64,000 bases of DNA from Oscillospiraceae bacterium (GCA_015066225.1 SVOT01000006.1:35287-99286); one strand, 5' to 3'; shown: positions 44,202 through 52,750, numbered from the stretch's first letter. Made by a program: numbers and translations. Notes: a model not told the origin generated them from the letters alone.

Positions 44202-45434
44202 TCATTTTGTGTATGCGACCTTGCCGCCGCAAACCGTAAGAACACATTCACCCTTCACACGCATCCCCTCAAAGGGTGTTGCTTTGCCTTTTGAAAGAAA
44301 ATCGTCCGGGTTTATGACTATTTCTTTTTCTAAATCCCACACGGTGAAGTCCGTACCAAGAGGGATACCGAAGCGTTCACGCGGGTTGAGTGCCATAAGC
44401 TCTACAAGCTTTTCGAGAGTGATTTCACCGGTTTCAACAAAGTGGGTGTACATAATCTGAAATGCAGTTTCAATGCCCACAACACCAAAAGCACTACCCG
44501 AAAGCCCCTTGCCTTTCTCCTCCGCGGAGTGGGGCGCGTGGTCGGTGGCTATCATATCAATAGTGCCGTCCTTTATGCCCTCAATAAGAGCGATTTTATC
44601 TTCTCTTGAGCGAAGCGGCGGATTCATTTTAAATCTGCCGTTTTCCTGCAGGTCACTGTCATCCAGCACAAGATAATGGGGACCTGTTTCACAGGTTACG
44701 TCCAACCCCTCTGCCTTGGCTTTTCTTATCAGCTCAACGCTTTCTTTTGTAGAGATGTGGCAGACATGGTATCTGCAACCGGTTTCTTTAACCAATCTCA
44801 AATCTCTTTCAATGGGCTTCCATTCGCTTTCACTGCATATCCCCTTGTGGTTATGCTCTTTGCAATATTCGCCGTCGTGAATGTAGCCGCCGTAAAGCAG
44901 GGAGTTATCTTCACAATGGGCTACAATCATTTTGCCAAGCGCCTTTGCTTCAAGCATCGCCTGTCGCATAAGCTCTTCACTCTGAACTCCCCTGCCGTCA
45001 TCGGAAAAAGCGATTGAATTTTCAGCCATAGCTTTCATTTCGGAAAGCTCCTCGCCCTTTTGACCGATTGTTATTGAAGCGTAGGGATAAACGTTTATTG
45101 CAGCATCCTTCTCTATTACATCCGTCTGTTTCTTCAGATTCTCTGCCGTATCGGGCACAGGGTTAAGGTTCGGCATTGTGCAAACTGCGGTATAACCACC
45201 CCTTGCAGAAGCCTTGCACCCTGTTTCAATAGTCTCTTTATAAGAAAAACCCGGCTCACGAAAATGCACATGCACATCGCAAAAACCGGGAAAAATAAAG
45301 TATTTATCACAATTGAAAACAGAAAGAGCAGGGCAAGAAGACAACTGAGCCGCAACATCGAGATAAAAGGAGGGAGCACCGACCTTTTCAGTTGCAGCGA
45401 TATTTATTGTTTTTGCCTTTAATTGCTGTGACAT
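44202..45434 (-). CDS. pyrC: Dihydroorotase
   Basis: Zinc enzyme of the amidohydrolase superfamily, multifunctional (type I) class. Metal motif DVHVHFREPG, then HCEDNSL, HVCHISTKES and IATDHAPHS. The ATG at 45434, after GGGA, gives 410 residues; an open frame extends 75 bp upstream across the attenuator and is not coding. First gene of the pyr operon. Confidence 0.95.
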   Translation of the reverse strand: MSQQLKAKTINIAATEKVGAPSFYLDVAAQLSSCPALSVFNCDKYFIFPGFCDVHVHFREPGFSYKETIETGCKASARGGYTAVCTMPNLNPVPDTAENLKKQTDVIEKDAAINVYPYASITIGQKGEELSEMKAMAENSIAFSDDGRGVQSEELMRQAMLEAKALGKMIVAHCEDNSLLYGGYIHDGEYCKEHNHKGICSESEWKPIERDLRLVKETGCRYHVCHISTKESVELIRKAKAEGLDVTCETGPHYLVLDDSDLQENGRFKMNPPLRSREDKIALIEGIKDGTIDMIATDHAPHSAEEKGKGLSGSAFGVVGIETAFQIMYTHFVETGEITLEKLVELMALNPRERFGIPLGTDFTVWDLEKEIVINPDDFLSKGKATPFEGMRVKGECVLTVCGGKVAYTK

Positions 45435-45476
45435 AAAAATCCCTTTCCGTGATATTACTGACCCCATGGGGGTATG

Positions 45477-45503
45477 AAAAAAGCCTTGCACAACGGCAAG
45501 GCT
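45477..45503 (-). terminator. pyr leader attenuator terminator
   Basis: Stem AGCCTTGC/GCAAGGCT and T6 on the minus strand, 43 bp before pyrC and ~60 bp after the PyrR-type loop. Confidence 0.9.
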
Positions 45504-45563
45504 GAACACACAAAAACATTGACACAGTTACACCTGTATCGAACACATTCATAATTCAATCTT

Positions 45564-45583
45564 GCCGATCTCTCTGTACCGAC
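45564..45583 (-). promoter_or_regulatory. PyrR-binding loop
   Basis: On the minus strand a 6-bp stem GTCGGT/ATCGGC closes the loop ACAGAGAG. PyrR recognises a hairpin with loop core CCAGAGAG in Firmicutes pyr leaders; here the first loop base differs. With the terminator downstream this is UMP-responsive attenuation. pyrR itself is not in the window. Confidence 0.83.
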
Positions 45584-45598
45584 TTAAAGACCTTAAAT

Positions 45599-45627
45599 AT
45601 AATACCAAAGGCCTCGCTAAAAGTCAA
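45599..45627 (-). promoter_or_regulatory. Promoter of the pyrimidine operon
   Basis: TTGACT (45622-45627), 17-bp spacer, TATTAT (45599-45604). The PyrR loop begins about 10 bases after the expected start site. Confidence 0.82.
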
Positions 45628-45671
45628 TAGAAACTCAGTTTTTCAGCCACCATTTTTCAGTGTATATATCA

Positions 45672-45818
45672 AATGATTTTTGTTGAGTTTGACTAAAAGT
45701 TATTCTATCACAAAATGCTCCTTCAAACAAGAAAAATCACAATGTTTTTTTCATTTTGTTAAAATGCCCAAAACCCCAAACTCAACTTTGTCAATGTGAC
45801 GAATGATTAATGTTGAAT
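45672..45818. promoter_or_regulatory. Repeated motifs upstream of the glycyl radical operon
   Basis: A 17-base motif occurs twice in the same direction (45672-45688 and 45802-45818, 14 matches, 130 bp apart). The second copy covers the -35 hexamer. A perfect 10-bp inverted repeat GTTGAGTTTG/CAAACTCAAC (45682-45691, 45777-45786) lies between. The arrangement suggests paired operator sites for a looping regulator; no regulator gene is nearby. Confidence 0.5.
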
Positions 45819-45841
45819 ATCCTATATTTATAGTGTAAAAT
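45813..45841 (+). promoter_or_regulatory. Promoter of the glycyl radical enzyme operon
   Basis: TTGAAT (45813-45818), 17-bp spacer, TAAAAT (45836-45841). Confidence 0.72.
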
Positions 45842-45881
45842 AATACATTATATTGTATCTCCAAAAATGGATGGTGATGGT

Positions 45882-46631
45882 TTGAGCGAAAATGACGTAA
45901 TCCGTATTTTTCAGAAAGGGTTCAACTTCTCTCAGGATGGGCCGGGCAACCGTCTCGTTTACCATTTAGCGGGGTGCAATCTCAGGTGCCCGTGGTGTTC
46001 AAACCCCGAGGGACTTGATTTTTCGGGTGCAGCAACCACCCTCGGCATCGATGAAATCGTAAAGGAATCACTCTCGTGCAGAATGATGTTTATCGATGGC
46101 GGCGGTGTGACGCTGACGGGTGGCGAGGTCACCTGCCAAAAAGATGCTGTCACAGTCCTTTTAAAAAAACTGAGGGAAAACGGTATCCACACCTGCATTG
46201 AAACAAATGCATCATTAAAGAATTGCGAAGAGCTTTTTCAGTCAGTTGATTATATGATAGCTGATTTTAAATCGCCCGACAAAGAAAAATTAAAATCAAT
46301 CACAGGTGCAGACCTTGACACAATAAAAAATAATTTATTGTTCAGGGCAAAAACAGGCAAGCCTCTTCTCATACGCATACCGCTTATCAACGGTTTCAAC
46401 AACGGCGAAGAAAACGCCTGTTTCTTTGTCGATTTTTTCAACAATTTAAAAGCTGAAAGCGGCAACGAAAACCTGTTTTTCGAAATCCTTACATACCACG
46501 AATACGGCAAGGAAAAATATGAAAAGCTCGGCAAGGAATACACCGTTAATAACGGCTTTGTTTCGCCCGAAGACGTCAGACTTCTGGCAACAGAAATTAA
46601 AATTAAAAACTTAAAATTAATTCACACTTGA
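45882..46631 (+). CDS. Glycyl-radical-enzyme activating enzyme (compact radical SAM)
   Basis: Generates the stable glycyl radical on its partner using SAM and one [4Fe-4S] cluster. The cluster motif CNLRCPWCSNPEG (CX3CX2C) is near residues 32-39, followed by GGGVTLTGGE and the TIM-barrel core. Known activases with the WCSNPEG form usually carry an eight-cysteine ferredoxin-like insert right after it; here the insert is missing and the protein has only ~249 residues, as in PflA. I start at TTG 45882, just after GGTGAT; the ATG at 45867 has no ribosome binding site. It lies 9 bp before the glycyl radical enzyme gene. Confidence 0.92.
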   Translation: MSENDVIRIFQKGFNFSQDGPGNRLVYHLAGCNLRCPWCSNPEGLDFSGAATTLGIDEIVKESLSCRMMFIDGGGVTLTGGEVTCQKDAVTVLLKKLRENGIHTCIETNASLKNCEELFQSVDYMIADFKSPDKEKLKSITGADLDTIKNNLLFRAKTGKPLLIRIPLINGFNNGEENACFFVDFFNNLKAESGNENLFFEILTYHEYGKEKYEKLGKEYTVNNGFVSPEDVRLLATEIKIKNLKLIHT

Positions 46632-46640
46632 GGTGTTTTT

Positions 46641-49007
46641 ATGTATAAATTTGACCCTATTAAAACAACAGAAAAAGCAAAGCTCCTTTTCAAAGAAGAG
46701 CGGGCAATAAACCACCTTGAAGGCTGGTTTATCATCAAAGAAACCGAGCAGAAGGCAGATGAAAAATACTGCTCTCTTCCCCCTATGCGAAGGGCTGCCG
46801 AAAAATTCAGGGAGGCTGTACGTGCGCTGCCTTTATCTATCAGCGATCACGCAATTTTTGCGGGCACTCAGAGAGATGCCTTTGCAAGAAGTTATGCACT
46901 TATCAACCCATCATTCAGGGTTGAAACCTTTGCAGGCTATTGCGACCCCACCGCTGTTTACAACGATATCGACCCCACCGAGGAATTTCCGAAGGAACGC
47001 ATCGAGGCACTTCGCGAGCTTGACAAACAGACCGACTACGTAAAAACACTTTCAGCTGTTTACAAGGATTGTGAAAAGCTCACGGGCGAGGTTGCATTCT
47101 TTGTCGAGCAGGTAACGGGTCACCTTATTCCCGATATGCGCTACGCCTTAAAGCACGGTATCAAAAAAATGCTTTCTGATATTGAAGAAAAGCAAAAAAG
47201 TGCAAATGACGAACAAAAAGACAACTACGAAGCAATGAAAATTGCTCTTGAATGTGCCCTTATACTTGCAAAAAGATACAAACAAATTGCAGAAGAAAAG
47301 CTTGCTGTTGCCGAGGGTGAAAGAAAAGAAGAGCTCTCTCTTCTTGTAAACACACTCAAAAAAGTTCCCGAAAACGGTGCACAAACACTTTACGAAGCAA
47401 TTCAGAGCTTTATTATTCTTTGGCAGACAATGTGCCTTGAGCAGGCTCCCAACCCCTTTGCATTCTCTGTTGGCAATGCAGACAGAATCTTCGAGCCATA
47501 CAGAGCAAACGACAACCTTTCCAGAGAAGAAGCTGCCGCACTTTTCAAGCACTTTCTTGTATTTTTCAACGTTGCCGACAGAAGCTGGGCAATTTCACAA
47601 AACCTTATTGTAAGCGGTCGCGACAAAGACGGTAACGACCTTACAAACGATTCTACGTACGCTCTTCTTGACGCATACTATGAGATGAATCTTCCCCAGC
47701 CGATTCTCTCGGTCAAATTACATAAAAACACGCCCGAGAAATTCTACAGTGAGCTTGGCAGATTCCTTTTCACCCCCGGTTGCCTTACACCCTCTTTCTT
47801 CAACGACGATTCTCTTTATGAGGTACTCTCGCAAGCAGGAATTGATATTGATGATATACCCGATACATCTATCGCAGGCTGTCAGGAGCCGCTTATTATG
47901 GGTAAAGACAACGGCAACACAACAAACAGCTGGTTCAACCTCGGAAAGGTGCTTGAGCTGACTCTTAACAACGGTTACTCCACAGTCACAGGTGAATATA
48001 TCGGCACAGTCTGCGAAGAAACAGATGCCTTGAGTGCCCTCAAAAGCATCAGAGAACGCTTTTATAAAAACGCACAGTATTACTGTGAGGAAATGGTAAA
48101 AGCCGCTAACGGTTGCTCCCGTGCAATTTCCCATTTACCGGTACCCTTCCTCAGCACGGTTATGGGCGGTATTGAAAGCGGCTATGACACTCGTGACATC
48201 ACCCACCAGGGCACAAAATATAACGGTAGCGGTTGCCTCATTCACGGCACAAGCGTCGTTGCAGACTCTTTTATTGCTATTGATAAGCTCATAAAAGAGC
48301 GCCCCGAGGATGCACAGAAGCTCCTCGATGCGTTAAAATGCAATTTTGAGGGTTACGAAGAGCTTCGTGAATTTTTGATGTCTGCCGAAAAATTCGGTAA
48401 CAATATAGAAAATGCGGATAACGAAACAGCAGAGGTTGCTTCAAAAATCGCCGACATGGTCAGAGCACAGAAGAATTACCTCGGCAACAATTTCCGCCCC
48501 GATTTCTCAACACCCTCCACTCACCTTTTATACGGCTACTGGGTTGGTGCTCTTCCCTGCGGAAGAAAATCAAGAGATATGCTTGGCTACGGTGTTGACC
48601 CCCTTTACGGCGAGGCGCAGAACGGTCTCGGCTTCCGCACCCTTTCACTTATGAAGCTACCCTTCAACAAAATGTGTGGTGGCTATGCTTCACACTTCGG
48701 CATTGACCCCAAATACTTCACAAGCCCCGATTACGCGGGCAAGGGTGTAGAATTCCGCGACAAGGTTATGAAGCCCCTGTTCTTTAACGAGCTCAATGAA
48801 AACGTTGCACCGTTCTATCTTTACGTTAACGTTACAACAGCAGAGATTCTCAAAAAGGTTCTTGCCGAACCAAAAAAATACGCTCCAAGCGGTGTTTATA
48901 TTATGAGAATTCACGGAACATTCGTTAACTTCCTTGACCTTTCCCCCGCAATCCAGCAAGACATTATCCGCCGACTTGACCCTGCTTCAACAGCAGTAAT
49001 GTGCTAA
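46641..49007 (+). CDS. Glycyl radical enzyme, dehydratase/lyase type, unknown substrate
   Basis: A 788-residue PFL-fold protein. The radical glycine is Gly759 in RIHGTF (consensus R-V-S/A-G-Y), 29 residues from the C terminus; the thiyl cysteine is Cys414 in GCQEP with the general-base glutamate two residues later. That GCxEP pattern is shared by diol, choline and hydroxyproline eliminases; pyruvate formate-lyase has a Cys-Cys pair instead. So the predicted chemistry is radical elimination (of water or another leaving group). The linked FGGY kinase and phosphomannose isomerase-like genes suggest a carbohydrate or polyol, perhaps phosphorylated. Known sugar precedent: 1,5-anhydroglucitol-6-phosphate lyase. 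AGGTG precedes the ATG. Substrate unknown. Confidence 0.88.
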   Translation: MYKFDPIKTTEKAKLLFKEERAINHLEGWFIIKETEQKADEKYCSLPPMRRAAEKFREAVRALPLSISDHAIFAGTQRDAFARSYALINPSFRVETFAGYCDPTAVYNDIDPTEEFPKERIEALRELDKQTDYVKTLSAVYKDCEKLTGEVAFFVEQVTGHLIPDMRYALKHGIKKMLSDIEEKQKSANDEQKDNYEAMKIALECALILAKRYKQIAEEKLAVAEGERKEELSLLVNTLKKVPENGAQTLYEAIQSFIILWQTMCLEQAPNPFAFSVGNADRIFEPYRANDNLSREEAAALFKHFLVFFNVADRSWAISQNLIVSGRDKDGNDLTNDSTYALLDAYYEMNLPQPILSVKLHKNTPEKFYSELGRFLFTPGCLTPSFFNDDSLYEVLSQAGIDIDDIPDTSIAGCQEPLIMGKDNGNTTNSWFNLGKVLELTLNNGYSTVTGEYIGTVCEETDALSALKSIRERFYKNAQYYCEEMVKAANGCSRAISHLPVPFLSTVMGGIESGYDTRDITHQGTKYNGSGCLIHGTSVVADSFIAIDKLIKERPEDAQKLLDALKCNFEGYEELREFLMSAEKFGNNIENADNETAEVASKIADMVRAQKNYLGNNFRPDFSTPSTHLLYGYWVGALPCGRKSRDMLGYGVDPLYGEAQNGLGFRTLSLMKLPFNKMCGGYASHFGIDPKYFTSPDYAGKGVEFRDKVMKPLFFNELNENVAPFYLYVNVTTAEILKKVLAEPKKYAPSGVYIMRIHGTFVNFLDLSPAIQQDIIRRLDPASTAVMC

Positions 49008-49010
49008 TCT

Positions 49011-50372
49011 ATGAATATTTTAGGAATTGATATCGGCACAACCACCGTAACGGCTCTTGTGCTGTCAACAGAAAAAAGCGAGATTTTAAAAGCCTGCACG
49101 TTGAAAAACGACTCGTTTATTGACGGCAGAGATTTTGAAAAGCTCCAGGACCCGAAGCTGATAATTGAAACCGTAAAAACAGCAGTTAAAACCGTTACCG
49201 ACAGCATAAGCATTGACGCTGTCGGTATAACAGGTCAGATGCACGGCATTCTTTATCTTGATAAAGATAACAAGCCCTGCTCTCCCCTTATGATTTGGCA
49301 AGACGAGAGAGGTAACGAGCCATACAAAAACAGTCTTTCTTATGCCGAATTTCTGACAAAAGAAACCGGTTTAAAAGCCGCTTCGGGCTTTGGTCTTACA
49401 ACGCATTTTTACAATCTGGCTAACGGCGAAATCCCTGAAAACGCCGTTATGCTTTGCACAATTCACGACTATCTTGCCGCTTTGCTGACAAACACAAAGC
49501 CCGTTACCCACGCAAGCGACGGTGCAAGCCTTGGCTTTTATAATCTCAAAGAAAACTGCTTTGATGACGACGCATTGAATAAAGTCGGAATCGACAAAAG
49601 CTTTCTTCCCGAGGTTATAAAATCAACTGCTTTGGCAGGCAAAACAAACTGCGATTTCCTCCCGGATAACATCCCTGTTGCAGTTGCAATCGGCGACAAT
49701 CAGGGTAGCTTTCTGGGGTCTGTTGCAGATACTGAAAACTCGGTACTCGTAAACGTTGGCACAGGCAGCCAGGTATCGTTTGTAACCGATAAAGTAACCG
49801 ACCTTTCCTGTGGCGAAATTCGACCTCTCACTGACGGAAAATACATCTTCGTGGGTGCTTCGCTTTGCGGTGGCAGAGCCTATGCAATTCTGAAAGCATT
49901 TTTCGAAAAATGCTCCGAAATGCTCGGTGGCTCTACAGAAGGTCTGTATTCGGTTATGGACAAAAAGGCGGAAAGCCTCTCCGATTTTTCAGATTTATTG
50001 ACAGTAAATTGTCAGTTCTGCGGAACACGCGAAAACCCTGCGCTTCGGGGTAACATTGAAAACATCGGCATTGAAAATTTCACCCCGGAAAACCTTATTT
50101 TCGGCACACTCAAAGGTGTTTCAAAGGAGCTTTTTGATATGTATGAAAGCGAAAAAGCTCTTTTATTAAAAGCCCCATCAATGCTGGTTTGTTCTGGCAA
50201 CGGCTTGAGAAAAAGCGAAATCTGGAGAAAAATTTTCACAGAAGATTTTGAAATGAAAGCAACGCTTCCCAAACACAGCGAGGAAGCCGCCGTTGGCGCT
50301 TGCGTGTTCGCAGGTGTTGCAAGCGGAATATTCAAAGACATTAAATCTGCGCAAAATGCGCTTCTGAGGTAA
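49011..50372 (+). CDS. FGGY-family carbohydrate kinase
   Basis: Actin-fold sugar kinase of 453 residues. Phosphate loop DIGTTTVTALV at residues 5-15, GITGQMHG, WQDERG, the second phosphate motif VNVGTGSQVSF and the C-terminal adenosine motif CSGNGLRKS plus EEAAVGACVFAG are all present, so it should be active. The GQMHG segment resembles xylulokinase and sedoheptulokinase subgroups rather than glycerol kinase. It starts 3 bp after the glycyl radical enzyme stop. It may phosphorylate the substrate before, or the product after, the radical step. Confidence 0.88.
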   Translation: MNILGIDIGTTTVTALVLSTEKSEILKACTLKNDSFIDGRDFEKLQDPKLIIETVKTAVKTVTDSISIDAVGITGQMHGILYLDKDNKPCSPLMIWQDERGNEPYKNSLSYAEFLTKETGLKAASGFGLTTHFYNLANGEIPENAVMLCTIHDYLAALLTNTKPVTHASDGASLGFYNLKENCFDDDALNKVGIDKSFLPEVIKSTALAGKTNCDFLPDNIPVAVAIGDNQGSFLGSVADTENSVLVNVGTGSQVSFVTDKVTDLSCGEIRPLTDGKYIFVGASLCGGRAYAILKAFFEKCSEMLGGSTEGLYSVMDKKAESLSDFSDLLTVNCQFCGTRENPALRGNIENIGIENFTPENLIFGTLKGVSKELFDMYESEKALLLKAPSMLVCSGNGLRKSEIWRKIFTEDFEMKATLPKHSEEAAVGACVFAGVASGIFKDIKSAQNALLR

Positions 50373-50376
50373 TATT

Positions 50377-51435
50377 ATGGATACTAAAAAAATTGCACAA
50401 CAACCCATATTTTTTGAAAAAAACCGTGTTTTCCGAGTATATCTCGGCGGCAAGCTTTTCAGCGATTTTTTCGGTGATAACAGCGAGGATTGCTTTTATC
50501 CCGAGGAATGGGTCTGCTCTTCAACAAGGGCGCTCAACGAGGGTAGCACCGACGAGCACGAGGGTGTTTCTGTTGTAAAAGGCACCAACATTTATTTTAA
50601 CGACCTTCTTGAAAGTGAAAAAGAGCTTATGCTCGGCAACAGAAACAGCTTTGACGTTCTTGTAAAGGGGCTTGATTCTGCAATCCGTTTGCCTGTTCAG
50701 GCTCACCCTGACAAAGCCTTTTCAAGAGAACACTTCAACTCCGAATTCGGCAAGGCTGAATCTTGGCTTGTTCTTGCAACAAGAGAGGATGCGTGCATCT
50801 ACTTCGGCTTTAAGGAGGGCGTAACGCCGGAAATGTTTGAAAAGGCTGTAAACGACAGCGAAACCGATAAAGATGCAATGGAAAAGCTTCTTAACAGAAT
50901 CCCTGTGAAGCCCGGTGACGTTTATTTTATACCTGCAAAGGCTGTTCACGCAATCGGTCCGGGCTGCCTTATTCTTGAGGTTCAGGAGCCCACAGACTTC
51001 ACCATTCAGCCTGAGCATTGGTGCGGTGATTATCACCTTTCAGACCACGAAATGTATCTTGATTTAGATAAAGCTACAGCGTTGCAGGTTTTCGACTATT
51101 CATATAATCTCGAAAGAGTTGAAAAGGAGTGCAGAAAAGAACCCGTTACCGTTTATGAAGAAAACGGTTGCAGAAAAGAAATTCTCATCGGCTTCAACGA
51201 TACCCCCTGCTTCAGCGTCGAAAGATACGTTATCACGAATGGTGAAACAGAGCTTCTTAGCGGCACACGAGTTTACGTCGTAACCGAGGGCGAAGGCTTC
51301 CTTTGCGGTGACGGATATGAAAAAGCTGTAAGAAAAGGTGACTATTTCTTTATGCCCTTCTCCTGTGAGAAAAAATACACAATTAAAAGCAACGGCGAAA
51401 TTACGATTGCAGCATGCATCCCTCCGGAGGCTTGA
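50377..51435 (+). CDS. Class I mannose-6-phosphate isomerase-like protein
   Basis: Cupin-fold zinc aldose-ketose isomerase, 352 residues. Metal motifs QAHPDK, KAESW and AVHAIGPG are intact and a C-terminal cupin segment (VVTEGEGFLCGDGYEKAVRK) follows. Mannose-6-phosphate to fructose-6-phosphate is the family's usual reaction, but in this operon it could act on the phosphosugar made by the adjacent kinase. It starts 4 bp after the kinase stop. Confidence 0.88.
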   Translation: MDTKKIAQQPIFFEKNRVFRVYLGGKLFSDFFGDNSEDCFYPEEWVCSSTRALNEGSTDEHEGVSVVKGTNIYFNDLLESEKELMLGNRNSFDVLVKGLDSAIRLPVQAHPDKAFSREHFNSEFGKAESWLVLATREDACIYFGFKEGVTPEMFEKAVNDSETDKDAMEKLLNRIPVKPGDVYFIPAKAVHAIGPGCLILEVQEPTDFTIQPEHWCGDYHLSDHEMYLDLDKATALQVFDYSYNLERVEKECRKEPVTVYEENGCRKEILIGFNDTPCFSVERYVITNGETELLSGTRVYVVTEGEGFLCGDGYEKAVRKGDYFFMPFSCEKKYTIKSNGEITIAACIPPEA

Positions 51436-51437
51436 TT

Positions 51438-52088
51438 ATGGTTGAACAATTCTTAAAAATCAGAAAGTGGACACCGAAAACTTTTTCAGACCTGTTCAGT
51501 TATCTTGACCACCTTGACAGCAACGAAAAATGCAAGGTCATTTTCCGTATAACCGAAAGGCTTATCGAAAGTGATTCTTGCGACGATAACAAAGCTGCCG
51601 AGGATATGCTGATTTTCGCTTCAGAAAATTATCTTGCATCCGCCGAAAACAACGCCAAGGCGCTTATTTTCTATCGCTTGGGCGGGCTTTATGAAAAATG
51701 CTTTGAAGACTACAGCACAGCCTTTGAATATTATAAAATGTATGCTTCCCACAACACCGAATTCGATAACGTAAACTCTCTTCTTTTACGTTCAATTCTT
51801 CTGCGTGATGACTTCACATATTCAGAAGAAATGGAAAACTACCTGAAGCTCAGTTACGGCGAAATAAATCTCGGGCTTCGCAATGACAGAATATATGAGC
51901 ACATCGGCTCACTTCTGGTTGCCCGAAAAAACGGTGACGAAAAAATGTGTGAAACCTACACAAAACGCATTAAAGCAATCGTAAAAGCCGAGGATGCAAT
52001 AATCTTTGACCTTTTAATGCGAAAGGATACCGTGAGAGATACCCTCACCGTACCGAAAAAAGTTTACCGTTTCGTTGAATTGTTATAA
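51438..52088 (+). CDS. Helical repeat-like orphan protein
   Basis: A 216-residue, all-helical, soluble protein with no signal peptide, membrane segment or catalytic motif that I recognise. Pairs of helices with aromatic spacing (e.g. ALIFYRLGGLYEKCFEDY and AFEYYKMYASH) look TPR-like. The ATG at 51438 follows CCGGAGG and lies 2 bp after the isomerase stop, so it belongs to the operon; a terminator follows. It may be a partner or scaffold for the operon's enzymes, or merely cotranscribed. No function assigned. Confidence 0.75.
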   Translation: MVEQFLKIRKWTPKTFSDLFSYLDHLDSNEKCKVIFRITERLIESDSCDDNKAAEDMLIFASENYLASAENNAKALIFYRLGGLYEKCFEDYSTAFEYYKMYASHNTEFDNVNSLLLRSILLRDDFTYSEEMENYLKLSYGEINLGLRNDRIYEHIGSLLVARKNGDEKMCETYTKRIKAIVKAEDAIIFDLLMRKDTVRDTLTVPKKVYRFVELL

Positions 52089-52091
52089 AAC

Positions 52092-52124
52092 AAAAAACGA
52101 GTGTCACAAAGACACTCGTTTTTT
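52092..52124. terminator. Bidirectional terminator after the glycyl radical operon
   Basis: Perfect stem ACGAGTGTC/GACACTCGT, 5-base loop, A6 and T6 flanks; shared with the converging membrane-protein gene. Confidence 0.93.
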
Positions 52125-52662
52125 ATTTATCAATATATTTATAAATGTGTGGCATACTTATTCTGAAAAACGTTGACAGCTCAATTAAGCTTTCATGGGG
52201 TACGTCTCTTTTGGGGATAAGTGACACTCTGTTGTTTTTGGTGCCTATTATGAAGTACCCGCGGGTTTCAATGAGTCTGTTAACAAATTCATATCTGATA
52301 GAAGTCTCTGAAACCTCCATGGCATTTTCGTACTTTTCATAAAAATATTCATCATAAAAGCCAACAGTTACACCACTGGGGCAAAGAGCCTTGTTGGCTT
52401 TTTTCATAGCTTGGGGCAATGCCTTTTTAATAACGTAAAAATGATAGCCCACATAAAAAATCAACCATAATACAATTGCCGCAAGCATTATATAATTTTG
52501 AATCAACAAAGCAGAAGTAATAGCAAAGGCAGCACACACACCAATAATTATAAGGCTGCTTTTCATTTTTTTCATCTGAGCTGAATCGCCATATTTCACA
52601 TAAAGCTCTGCCAGCTTTTCATTTTCAAAATCTGTATAAGCCGTTTTAAATTCAATACGCAT
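52123..52662 (-). CDS. YcxB-like two-helix membrane protein
   Basis: 179 residues: a ~30-residue cytoplasmic start, two close membrane helices (about 34-58 and 60-80), then a C-terminal domain with the pattern GYFIIGTKNNRVSLIPKRDV that marks the YcxB-like group. Function of the group is unknown. A weak promoter (TTGTGT, 17 bp, TATTCT) can be read at about 52667-52699. Not part of the glycyl radical operon, which is on the other strand. Confidence 0.78.
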   Translation of the reverse strand: MRIEFKTAYTDFENEKLAELYVKYGDSAQMKKMKSSLIIIGVCAAFAITSALLIQNYIMLAAIVLWLIFYVGYHFYVIKKALPQAMKKANKALCPSGVTVGFYDEYFYEKYENAMEVSETSIRYEFVNRLIETRGYFIIGTKNNRVSLIPKRDVPHESLIELSTFFRISMPHIYKYIDK

Positions 52663-52714
52663 AAATTCACCATCCTTAGAAAGAATACCACATTATTTTA
52701 AAAAACACAATATA

Positions 52715-52750
52715 AAAAACCCAATCCCCCGCCATCAGGCGAGGGATCGG
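52715..52750 (-). terminator. Intrinsic terminator, minus strand
   Basis: Stem CCGATCCCTCGCC/GGCGGGGGATTGG with 4-base loop and T-run on the minus strand. It stands ~130 bp beyond the stop at 52879, so it ends a transcript with a long 3' region or a separate small RNA. Confidence 0.8.

Noticed and set aside
47148..48134. Minus-strand frames inside the glycyl radical enzyme gene
   Set aside because: Antisense to an intact, well-supported gene; no promoter or ribosome binding site.
46641..49007. Pyruvate formate-lyase
   Set aside because: One active-site cysteine in GCQEP followed by glutamate, not the Cys-Cys pair of PFL; operon partners also differ.
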